From Pseudarthrobacter sp. NamE2 (GTDB lineage: Bacteria > Actinomycetota > Actinomycetes > Actinomycetales > Micrococcaceae): a stretch of 64,000 nt of DNA. The notes beneath the pieces were generated by a model, which was not told where the DNA came from, ran no database searches, and saw only the letters and a program-made list of their open reading frames with translations. The number at the start of each line of letters is the position of its first letter. The stretch's first letter is position 1. Shown piece after piece: positions 33,306-41,185 of this stretch. Made by a program: the position numbers and the translations under genes. Location of the stretch: assembly GCF_005796205.1 (NCBI RefSeq), contig NZ_VAHN01000001.1:434001-498000 (forward strand). Direction: 5' to 3'.

Positions 33306-33896
33306 GGTCTCTTAGTACTCCGCTGCCATCGTCCGCGGGAGCTGTGTACGCTCCAGAACCGGTCGTCGAAGATGACGTACTGGATGTCAAGGTTGCCTGC
33401 ATGGGCTACGAGCCAGTGCGCCAGTATCCATCCCTTCCGCCGGTTCTCCTCGTTAACCGGACAGACGAAGATGTCAATGGCGCGGCCACCGTAGTGCGTC
33501 GAGTCAGCCCCGTGTCCCTCGTTGACGCCACCCGGGGCAAAGCCGCCCAGGCTTTGCTCACCGAACACCAGTCACCACCTGTTCCTGCAAGTCAGCGCCG
33601 GCCGAACCCCGGCATGCCAGGCTGGGGCCGGCGTCTTCAAAGGGTCCGTCAGCCAGCCTCTGCATCACAGCCGGGTCAATGCCCGCAGTGTCGGGAGCCT
33701 CGTTCCCGCGGGCTGCGAGTGCGACCGCCGTCGTAGCCGGCCGTGCCTCGTCACGGTGAACTCGACCTCTCCCGGAGGTCTGCACTAGACACTCCGGCAC
33801 CCGCAGGAAATCGGCACCGCTCCGCAGGCCTTCGGGCGCAGCGGGCCCGAGGAGCACCAGTGCGGACGAGAGCACGCCGAGCAGGAGCAGGCTCAC
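33305..33896 (-). pseudogene. frameshifted and 3'-truncated gene (actinobacterial hypothetical family)
   Basis: From GTG 33896 the frame encodes a signal-like start (SLLLLGVLSSALVLLGPAAPEG) and continues to DLQEQVVTGVR, stopping near 33558. The next part, VFGEQSLGGFAPGGVNEGHGADSTHYGGRAIDIFV and WILAHWLVAHAGNLDIQYVIFDDRFWS, follows at once in another frame, so a small deletion shifted the frame. The similarity ends at about 33330, where the frame runs into the antisense of the kinase gene; the usual C-terminus (an HxDHxH-type metal site in such proteins, from memory) is missing. The remaining GHGADSTHYGGRAIDI resembles metal-binding peptidase-like folds. Non-functional as it stands. Confidence 0.65.
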
Positions 33897-34371
33897 GATC
33901 CAAAAGCAAGAGTTCCGCTCTCACGGGCCTCCATCGCCAGTGCTGGGAGTCGCAGCTTGCTTCCCGGTACCCGTGTTCTCCTTCTTGCTGTGCCCGGCAG
34001 TGCTTTCGGTCGGGACCCAAGGCAACCCGCCGCCGTCGTAATTAAGCTCGCCACCTTGCTGCCCACGAGCGCTTGGGCTTGCCGGGCGCCGGAAATCCCG
34101 GCAGTTCCCCGCCACGCTTCAAGGGCCAAAAAATTCTTAACGTTCGCCTGTTTGTAGCAATTGACACTAAGCGTGGCAGGAGTCACACTGTTGCACATGG
34201 TGATTGGTGTTGCGTCACACGCATACGATTATTTTCTAAGTCCTGCGCCTGTTGCGCATGTCGATCCTCCCCGAACCGTATGACCACGGCGCCTCCGACA
34301 ACACCGATTGCCCCCACAAACTCCGTGGCCCCCATGACCCGCACACTACCCAGCCCTTTGGGAGGAAACAG
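33897..34371. other. intergenic region upstream of the Rieske oxygenase gene
   Basis: About 475 bases without a convincing gene. A TTGACA at 34161-34166 may be a -35 element but has no good -10. No riboswitch-like structure was recognised. The frame of the oxygenase is open back to 34252, but the GGGAGGAAACAG just before ATG 34372 fixes the start there. Confidence 0.4.
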
Positions 34372-35676
34372 ATGACCACCTCAGTGAACGTCCCCCTCAA
34401 CTCACGCGGAAAACTCGCTTCATCATTGCCTGCAGAGCAGCTGGCAGAGATCACCGAGTTGTTTGCATTCCGGCGTAAGGGGTATTCCCTCGATGCCCCT
34501 TTCTACACCGACCCGGCCATCTTCAAGGTCGACATGGAGGCCATTTTCGGCCAGCACTGGATCTTTGCCGGCAGCGTCGCTGAACTGCCGGAGCCGGGCG
34601 ACTACATCACCGTTGATTACGGTCCCTACTCCCTGATCGTCCTCCGCACCGACGAAGGGGACGTCAACGTCCTGCACAACGTTTGCCGCCACCGCGGGGC
34701 CCGCGTCCTGACCGAAGCTGCCGGTTCCACCGGAAACCTCGTCTGCGGCTACCACTCCTGGACCTACTCCCCCGAGGGCAACCTGATCCACGCCTCCGCC
34801 CCCGGCGAAGCGAAGTTCGACAAGAACTGCTTCGCGCTCAAGCGTGCCCACAGCCGCGAGGTTGCCGGACTCATCTTCGTCTGCATCGCTGACGAACCGC
34901 CCACAGACTTCGACGAGACCTCGAAGATCTTCGAGCCCTACCTCGCACCCCATGACCTGTCCAAGACGAAGATCGCCTACCAGCAGAACATCATCGAAGA
35001 GGGCAACTGGAAGCTCGTCATGGAGAACAACCGTGAGTGCTACCACTGCGATGGACACCCGGAACTCGCCTGCTCCCTCTTCCCCACGTGGGGCCTGACA
35101 GAGGGTCTCATCCCGACCCACCTCGAGGAAGTATGGGACCGCAACAAGGAAGCCCAGTCGTCCCTCGAGGAACGGTGCCGCCGCTACGGCCTGCCCTACG
35201 AGGTGGTCGAGGAACTTGACACCCGCATCGCCGGAATCCGCATCTCCCGCGAATCCCTGGACGGCGAAGGCGAGTCGTTCTCCGCCGACGGGCGCCGGCT
35301 TTCCAAGAAGCTGCTCGGCGACCTGCCGGACTTCCGCCTTGGCCGCTGCTCAATGCACCTGCAGCCCAACAGCTGGTTCCATTTCCTCGGGGACCACGTC
35401 ATCACGTTTGGCGTCTTCCCCATCAACGAACACCAGTCGCTGGTCCGCACCACCTGGCTGGTGGCTGACGACGCCGAAGAAGGCGTCGATTACGACCTGG
35501 AAAAGCTCACCTACACCTGGAAGCAGACCAACCTGCAGGACAAGGCGTTCGTTGAACTGTGCCAGCAGGGCGCTGCCAGCCCTGCCTACGAGCCCGGCCC
35601 GTACATGAAGAGCGAATACCAGGTTGAGGCATTCATCAACTGGTACGTGCAGCGCGTTCAGGAGCACTTGGCATGA
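34372..35676 (+). CDS. gbcA: Rieske non-heme iron oxygenase, GbcA-like (glycine betaine demethylase)
   Basis: A 434-residue oxygenase. The Rieske [2Fe-2S] site is NVCRHRGAR (C105, H107) and CGYHSW (C125, H128). The mononuclear iron region ENNRECYHCDGHPEL holds the bridging Glu/Asp and two His. This layout and length fit the betaine/stachydrine-demethylase branch, which removes an N-methyl group and releases formaldehyde. The next gene encodes its reductase (4-base overlap) and the third gene a formaldehyde dehydrogenase, strongly supporting a demethylating role. Glycine betaine is the likeliest substrate; other N-methylated compounds are possible. Confidence 0.85.
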   Translation: MTTSVNVPLNSRGKLASSLPAEQLAEITELFAFRRKGYSLDAPFYTDPAIFKVDMEAIFGQHWIFAGSVAELPEPGDYITVDYGPYSLIVLRTDEGDVNVLHNVCRHRGARVLTEAAGSTGNLVCGYHSWTYSPEGNLIHASAPGEAKFDKNCFALKRAHSREVAGLIFVCIADEPPTDFDETSKIFEPYLAPHDLSKTKIAYQQNIIEEGNWKLVMENNRECYHCDGHPELACSLFPTWGLTEGLIPTHLEEVWDRNKEAQSSLEERCRRYGLPYEVVEELDTRIAGIRISRESLDGEGESFSADGRRLSKKLLGDLPDFRLGRCSMHLQPNSWFHFLGDHVITFGVFPINEHQSLVRTTWLVADDAEEGVDYDLEKLTYTWKQTNLQDKAFVELCQQGAASPAYEPGPYMKSEYQVEAFINWYVQRVQEHLA

Positions 35677-37079
35677 CAGAACTCCTCACTGAAACGGTGA
35701 TCCAGGAACCACAGCGCATTCGCGGTCTTGAGATGCCCTGGAACAGGGTCATGGGCAGCACCGAGGCACCAGCCCGCGCTGCCCGTGCACTGGGCCCCTG
35801 GCACCCGCAGGAGTTCATGGCTGAATGCGTGGAGACTGTTGTCGAGGCCGGCGGCCTCATGACCTTCGTGTTCCGCCGCACCGACGGCGCGCCCCTGGCC
35901 TTCCGTGCAGGCCAGTATGTAAACGTCGCCTTTCCGGTAAACGGTGAGGACCAGGATCCGGTGGACCGCAGCTACTCGCTGTCCAGTTCGCCCACGGAGC
36001 CGTGGACGTTCAGCATCAGCGTCAAGCGCGACCCCACCGGCCTGGTTTCCCCGTGGGTGCATGAAAACGTCAAACCCGGCACCGTGCTGGACATGCTCGG
36101 ACCGGTCGGGGCGTTCCACCTGCCCGACGCCGACCGCCGGGCGCGTTACCTCCTGCTGGCGGCCGGGGCAGGCATCACTCCCATCATGTCCATGGTGCGG
36201 ACTATCCACTCCCTGCCCGGACACGCCGATGTGGTAGTCCTCTACCACGGGGCGGAAGCCGGAGGCTTTGCCTTCCACCGGGAGCTGGCCTACATCGCGT
36301 CCGTGGATTCGCGCATCAAGGTCTTCTACTCCCTGGGCGACCGCAGCAAGCCCGAGGGGTGGGAAGGGCTCACCGGAAGGCTGACGGCGGCCATGCTCGA
36401 CCAGGTGGCCCCCGACGCCAACGGCCGCCAGGTCTACGCCTGCGGCCCCGAGGGTTACCTGAACAGCGCCACCGAACTCCTCAAGAAGGTCGGCGTCGAC
36501 GACACCTCCATCTACATGGAATTCTTCTCGGGAGACCGCCAGACACTCCTTGAGTACCAGGCAGAAATTGCGCTTGCATCGGACATCGCCGAGGAAATTG
36601 CCGAGGAGATCGCCGAGTCCGCCGAGGATTACTACGAAGGGCAGCCAAGCGCGTTCGGGCTCTACGAGCCCGGCTACGACGCCGAAGGACCGCTCGAGGC
36701 CACGGGGCTGCCGCTGGAAACCGTCGACACGGATGCGCCCGCGGCCGAGGGCAGTGCGGATGCGGAGCCCGAGGCCGTGACCCCCGATGCCTCGAGCTTT
36801 GAGACCGTGGGAACGGGAAGCCTCACCCTGTCCTTCATGCGCACCGGCGTCAACGTGCGGATTGATCCCGACCAGCACATCCTCGAGGTGGCGCAGCGCG
36901 CGGGTGTCCGGATCGGCGCCAACTGCAAGGAAGGCATGTGCGGCTCCTGCAAGGTCGTCAAGCTTGACGGGGAAATCGAAATGAGCCACCAGGGCGGGAT
37001 CCGGAAACGCGAGATCGATGCCGGCAAGTTCCTGCCCTGCTGTTCCACAGCGCAGACCGACCTGGTCATCGATGCCTAA
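35673..37079 (+). CDS. gbcB: ferredoxin/flavin reductase of the Rieske oxygenase, GbcB-like
   Basis: A 468-residue electron-transfer protein. The FAD domain has RSYSLSSSP, the NAD(P)-binding domain has LLAAGAGITPIMSMV and YACGPEGYLNS, and the C-terminal plant-type [2Fe-2S] ferredoxin has GANCKEGMCGSCKVVK with a later LPCC. It passes electrons from NAD(P)H to the GbcA-like oxygenase encoded just upstream (4-base overlap). Unusual: between the reductase and ferredoxin domains is an acidic linker of about 90 residues (EEIAEEIAESAEDYYEG onward, very rich in Glu, Ala and Asp), longer than expected for this family. Confidence 0.85.
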   Translation: MTELLTETVIQEPQRIRGLEMPWNRVMGSTEAPARAARALGPWHPQEFMAECVETVVEAGGLMTFVFRRTDGAPLAFRAGQYVNVAFPVNGEDQDPVDRSYSLSSSPTEPWTFSISVKRDPTGLVSPWVHENVKPGTVLDMLGPVGAFHLPDADRRARYLLLAAGAGITPIMSMVRTIHSLPGHADVVVLYHGAEAGGFAFHRELAYIASVDSRIKVFYSLGDRSKPEGWEGLTGRLTAAMLDQVAPDANGRQVYACGPEGYLNSATELLKKVGVDDTSIYMEFFSGDRQTLLEYQAEIALASDIAEEIAEEIAESAEDYYEGQPSAFGLYEPGYDAEGPLEATGLPLETVDTDAPAAEGSADAEPEAVTPDASSFETVGTGSLTLSFMRTGVNVRIDPDQHILEVAQRAGVRIGANCKEGMCGSCKVVKLDGEIEMSHQGGIRKREIDAGKFLPCCSTAQTDLVIDA

Positions 37080-37132
37080 ACGGCTCCAGCTGCCCATAAC
37101 CCCATTTGCTCTAGACAACTGACAACTACTGG

Positions 37133-37175
37133 CTCACAGGAGGTCTGATGCGACCAGCATCAGACCTTCTGTGAG
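37133..37175 (+). terminator. strong hairpin between gbcB-like and fdhA genes
   Basis: A 19-bp stem (37133-37151 with 37157-37175, one G-T pair) with loop GACCA. There is no T-run after it, so it is more likely an attenuator or mRNA-stability element than a full terminator. Confidence 0.6.
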
Positions 37176-37205
37176 CCTCTGATCGCCAACCATAGGAGCC
37201 ATTCC

Positions 37206-38426
37206 ATGTCAGGTAACAAAGCCGTTGCGTACAAGGCGCCTGGGATCGTCGAAATCATCGATACCCCGTACCCCACTTTCGAACTCAAGGAAGGCCCCGG
37301 CGTAAATCCCGTCAATGTCGGCCGGAAGGTCCCGCACGGGGTCATCCTGCGCACCGTGAGCACCAACATCTGCGGGTCGGACCAGCACATGGTCCGTGGC
37401 CGCACGACCGCTCCGGCCGGCCTGGTCCTGGGGCACGAGATTACCGGTGAAGTCATCGAGGCAGGGCCCGACGTCGAGTTCATCAAGGTCGGGGACATTG
37501 TCTCGGTCCCCTTCAACATCTCCTGCGGCCGCTGCCGTAACTGCAAGGAGCGCAAGACCGGGATCTGCCTGAACGTGAACCCGGACCGACCCGGTTCCGC
37601 CTATGGTTACGTCGACATGGGCGGATGGGTTGGCGGACAGGCGGAGTACGTGCTGGTCCCCTACGCGGACTGGAACCTGCTGCGCTTCCCCGACCGGGAC
37701 CAGGCCCTGGAAAAGATCATGGACCTGACCATGCTCTCGGACATCCTCCCCACCGGTTTCCACGGTGCCGTCACGGCAGGTGTCGGCGTCGGCTCCACCG
37801 TCTACGTTGCCGGTGCCGGCCCCGTCGGCCTGGCAGCGGCGGCCAGCGCCCAACTGCTGGGGGCCGCGGTGGTCATCGTCGGGGATCTCAATGAGGACCG
37901 CCTGGCCCAGGCCCGGTCCTTCGGCTGTGAAACCGTCAATGTGGCCAACGGCGATCCGGCTGACCAGATCGAGCAGATTCTCGGCGTTCGGGAGGTCGAC
38001 GCCGGCATCGACGCAGTCGGTTTCGAAGCCCGCGGACACGGACACGGCGCCCAGGAGGCCCCGGCCACCGTGCTCAACTCGCTGATGGACCTCACCGCCG
38101 CCGGCGGGTCCGTGGGCATTCCCGGCCTCTATGTCACCGGGGACCCGGGTGCCGCCGACGAGGCGGCCAAGAAGGGCAGCCTGTCCCTGTCCCTCGGCAC
38201 CGGCTGGGCGAAGTCCCTCTCCTTCGCAACCGGCCAGTGCCCGGTGATGAAGTACAACCGGCAGCTAATGATGGCGATTCTGCATGACAGGATCCAGATC
38301 GCAAAGGCGGTCAACGCCACGGCTATCTCCCTCCAGGATGCCCCGCGCGGCTACGCCGAATTCGATGCCGGTGCCGCCACGAAGTATGTCCTGGACCCGA
38401 ACGGCTACCTCAGCAACCTCAACTAG
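37206..38426 (+). CDS. fdhA: glutathione-independent formaldehyde dehydrogenase
   Basis: A 406-residue zinc-dependent medium-chain dehydrogenase. Catalytic zinc ligands lie in NICGSDQHMV and GHEITGEV, and the structural zinc in CGRCRNCKERKTGIC. The NAD-binding Rossmann motif is VYVAGAGPVGLAAAA. The long insert MDLTMLSDILPTGFHGAVTAGV is typical of formaldehyde dismutase/FdhA proteins. It oxidises the formaldehyde released by the upstream oxygenase to formate with NAD. ATAGGAG precedes the ATG; a strong terminator follows the gene. Confidence 0.92.
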   Translation: MSGNKAVAYKAPGIVEIIDTPYPTFELKEGPGVNPVNVGRKVPHGVILRTVSTNICGSDQHMVRGRTTAPAGLVLGHEITGEVIEAGPDVEFIKVGDIVSVPFNISCGRCRNCKERKTGICLNVNPDRPGSAYGYVDMGGWVGGQAEYVLVPYADWNLLRFPDRDQALEKIMDLTMLSDILPTGFHGAVTAGVGVGSTVYVAGAGPVGLAAAASAQLLGAAVVIVGDLNEDRLAQARSFGCETVNVANGDPADQIEQILGVREVDAGIDAVGFEARGHGHGAQEAPATVLNSLMDLTAAGGSVGIPGLYVTGDPGAADEAAKKGSLSLSLGTGWAKSLSFATGQCPVMKYNRQLMMAILHDRIQIAKAVNATAISLQDAPRGYAEFDAGAATKYVLDPNGYLSNLN

Positions 38427-38462
38427 TTCAAGGTAGACAGGGGTTCCCTACAAACGCACCAA

Positions 38463-38517
38463 AGCGGCCGCTGCACCACCCAGATCGTGGGTGATGCAAC
38501 GGCCGCTCTGTCTTTTA
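38463..38517 (+). terminator. rho-independent terminator after fdhA
   Basis: Arms 38463-38482 and 38488-38507 (AGCGGCCG paired with CGGCCGCT, inner CACCCA with TGGGTG, two mismatches), followed by CTGTCTTTT. Confidence 0.85.
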
Positions 38518-38672
38518 ACGGAAACAGAGCGGAGTCCCCAGCCGTACGAAGTTACTAAGAGTCGATCCGGCTGCGAAGGAAACAGGAGTTGATCTGAGTG
38601 GTGTTCCAGACCTACTAAAATGGTTCGGTCGCGGTATCCGTTGCAGGGGCGCCGCTAGTGAAAGGACAACCC

Positions 38673-38873
38673 ATGTCAACCAATCTGCGGATTACGCCTG
38701 CTGATCCTTTTCCTGAAGATCTGGAAAGCCTGAAAGACGAGAAGTTACAGGTTCTCGACAGCCAGGTTCAGCGCCAGTTGGACCACGAGATTGTCACCGA
38801 AGGTGAGTCGAACCCCGAGACCGAGTTTCGCCACCATGAACTGGATGCGGAGTTCGAGCAGCGCGAGAACTAG
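38673..38873 (+). CDS. small charged hypothetical protein (66 aa)
   Basis: A 66-residue, strongly acidic, soluble protein (STNLRITPADPFPEDLESLKDEK, ending FEQREN), predicted helical. No family is recognised. AAAGGA lies 6 bases before ATG 38673, which is preferred over the in-frame GTG at 38658. A TAAAAT at 38616-38621 is a possible -10. Confidence 0.6.
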   Translation: MSTNLRITPADPFPEDLESLKDEKLQVLDSQVQRQLDHEIVTEGESNPETEFRHHELDAEFEQREN

Positions 38874-38965
38874 CTGCCTTTTCTCCGTTGCCGCCGGTGA
38901 CAAGGGCATGACATCGTCCCGGATTACCGCAGGCCGGTCATAGGGGCGCCGAATCGTCTGCCGAC

Positions 38966-39406
38966 ATGGCAGGAGCGGTGCGGCGGGATACGTCGCGGCC
39001 ATGCAACCTCCCTGCAGCACCTGTTTTTTCAGCCGGACCGGACACGGGTATCCGCCGGGGCAAGGATCGGCAGACGGAATTGCTGTTCGGTGTGCAGTTT
39101 CCCGATGGGTCGAAAGCCAGCACTGGTAACCAGGGGCCGCACGGCCTGATGGAAAGTGGCGGTCAGCAGCCCGAGCCACCCATTCTCGTTCTGAATAACG
39201 GCGGAGGAAGCGGTGGCGGGAACGAATTTTCGGGATCAGGCCTTCTCTGGCTCTGGCCACTTCCGCCTGTCGGTGACCCTCGGCTGGTGGTCCAGTGGCT
39301 CGATTTTGGTCTGGAGGAGACCTCCATCACGTTGGACGGAGCCTGTCTCCGCGAATCACCGGCAAGTGCCCAGAACTACTGGCCGGAGGAGGGCGGACAA
39401 GGATAG
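38966..39406 (+). pseudogene. probable 5'-truncated gene of an actinobacterial hypothetical family
   Basis: The downstream part of this frame (from about 39060) encodes ELLFGVQFPDGSKAS, a Gly-rich loop, LLWLWPLPPVGDPRLVVQWLDFGLEETSI and a C-terminal helix. I associate this block with a widespread actinobacterial protein of unknown function (the WPLPP motif). The upstream 30 residues (AGAVRRDTSRPCNLPAAPVF) have no such character, and the usual N-terminal domain and a ribosome binding site are missing. It is probably the 3' part of a truncated gene; expression of a short protein is possible. Confidence 0.4.
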
Positions 39407-39618
39407 TGAGTGCGGCCTCAAGGCCTCCAGGCGTCTTCCTGTTGAGTGGGCGTTGACAACGCAACACGTCACCTTGCCGTAGTCAGCACCGAAAATGCGG
39501 GCCAGTGCCAGACACATCGACGGCAGACTGCTTGCAGCGCATGAGCACCACACCAAAGGGAGTTGGTACTGGTGCGCAACCTCAGCCCCGGCCGGGAATC
39601 GAGTACTACAGTGGATGC
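39407..39618. other. intergenic / possible 5' extension of the AAA+ gene
   Basis: The AAA+ frame is open from 39505 with in-frame ATGs at 39505 and 39541, but the encoded residues ([17 protein letters not shown]) are not conserved-looking and no good ribosome binding site is seen before any of them. Confidence 0.35.
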
Positions 39619-40653
39619 ATGGCTCTCAGCCGCAATCCGCTTGATGACCTGCGCGAAACTATCGGCCATCTGGCCGATCAACTCAAGCTGCCCGGTTCGG
39701 AGCGCGTGGACGACCTGGTGGGCGATCTCATCGGTGCCAGGCCCGGACCGGCCCGGCCGCTGTCCGAGGTGCAGGCCGAGCTTGACGCGCTGGTCGGACT
39801 GGAGACCGTGAAGGAACAGGTGCGGGCCCTCGTCGCACTGCTCCAGGTCCAGGCACGCCGTAAAGCGCACGGCCTGCCGGAGGTGGCCACATCACAGCAC
39901 CTGGTCTTCCTCGGAAACCCGGGGACGGGCAAAACCACCGTGGCGCGGCTCCTGGCCGAGATGTACCGCGCGGTCGGTCTGCTGCAGAAAGGCCACCTGG
40001 TCGAGGTCGACCGTTCGGGCCTGGTGGGGCAGTACGTCGGCCAAACCGCCATCAAGACGGACCGGGTGATCCGGCGTGCGCTGGACGGCGTCCTGTTCAT
40101 CGACGAGGCCTACGCGCTGGCCCCGGAGGACAGCCGAATGGACTTCGGCCCCGAGGCCATCGAGGTCCTGCTCAAGCGGATGGAGGACCACCGCCACCGT
40201 CTGGTGGTGATCGTGGCCGGGTACCCGAGGCTGATGGAGTCCTTTTTGCTCTCAAACCCCGGACTGCGCTCGCGGTTCGCCCGCGAGATCACGTTCCCCG
40301 ACTACTCCGTCGACGCACTCCAGACGATTTTCCACCAGATGCTGGCCCAGCACGAGTACATGCTGGAGCCGGGCGCGGACCAGATGCTGCGCCGTATCTT
40401 CACCGGGCTCCACGCGGGCGAGGAGTCCGGCAACGCACGGTTCGCCCGCACGCTGTTCGAGCAGGCGCTCAACCGCCAGGCGCTACGGCTCTCGCTCAAT
40501 GAGGAACAACGTCTCGACGCACTCGATCGTGAGGCCGTCATGACGCTCACCGCGGACGACATCGTCGCCGCCGCGCTGGCCCTGGGCGAGGAGCCGGAGC
40601 CCGAACCCACGCCGGAAACGCAGCAGCCACGCTGGCGGCGCTGGCTTGTCTGA
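39619..40653 (+). CDS. CbbX/SpoVK-type AAA+ ATPase
   Basis: A 344-residue AAA+ protein. Walker A is [24 protein letters not shown] (about residues 97-120), the pore-loop-like region is [13 protein letters not shown], Walker B is [15 protein letters not shown], and the sensor/Arg-finger region is [19 protein letters not shown]. This is the CbbX/SpoVK-like group, which remodels protein complexes; in heterotrophs its client is not known. N-terminal residues 1-60 form a small helical domain. The start is uncertain (see upstream region). Confidence 0.85.
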   Translation: MALSRNPLDDLRETIGHLADQLKLPGSERVDDLVGDLIGARPGPARPLSEVQAELDALVGLETVKEQVRALVALLQVQARRKAHGLPEVATSQHLVFLGNPGTGKTTVARLLAEMYRAVGLLQKGHLVEVDRSGLVGQYVGQTAIKTDRVIRRALDGVLFIDEAYALAPEDSRMDFGPEAIEVLLKRMEDHRHRLVVIVAGYPRLMESFLLSNPGLRSRFAREITFPDYSVDALQTIFHQMLAQHEYMLEPGADQMLRRIFTGLHAGEESGNARFARTLFEQALNRQALRLSLNEEQRLDALDREAVMTLTADDIVAAALALGEEPEPEPTPETQQPRWRRWLV

Positions 40654-41185
40654 CCGGATTTGCTGCGGCTGTCAGGCAGCTTCAGTCGAACTTTCGGGGA
40701 GCAATTCAGCTCTGGCGTCGCAGCTAGCGAGGCAATGAAAAAGCTTGGCGGGTCGTCTGCACCCAGGAGGTCGTGATTGGACGACGACGGGTCCACCGGC
40801 CGGGTGTTTACGAACAGGACCGCGACCGCCCGGGAATGGACCAGAGTGTACCGAGTGAGCCCCTCGAATGGATACCGGTGTACTTTTCGAAGAAGAAGCC
40901 GCCACCGGGCAGGACCCCGCTGCTCGAGCGGGTCGTAGACAACATTCCAAGCGGGATCCATTGGCTCGTGGATCGCTGCCGGCTACAGTCGTCGATGTCC
41001 TGAAAATTCTGTGCTCAGAAATTTACTGGGAAGCTTCCTTCCGCGCACTGTCCGCTGCACGGCGCCCCGAAGCCCTCGCAGCGCTCAAAAACTACGACTT
41101 CCCCGCCTCGACCGCCTCCTTCGGCGCCGCCTTCAGCAGCAAGGACTAACACATGTGGCGTGCGAACTAGACGACGGCAACTACC
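40654..41185. other. intergenic region with possible decayed coding sequence
   Basis: About 530 bases. A plus-strand frame ending at 41149 encodes PEALAALKNYDFPASTASFGAAFSSKD, which looks like a protein C-terminus but has no credible upstream part; it could be a gene remnant of unknown family. ATGTGGC at 41153-41159, 26 bases before the next gene, matches half of the palindrome at 43202-43228 and may be an autoregulatory half-site for the PucR-type regulator. Confidence 0.35.

Noticed and set aside
35658..37118. 486-codon minus-strand ORF opposite gbcB
   Set aside because: Antisense shadow; the plus-strand protein has full FAD, NAD and ferredoxin motifs.
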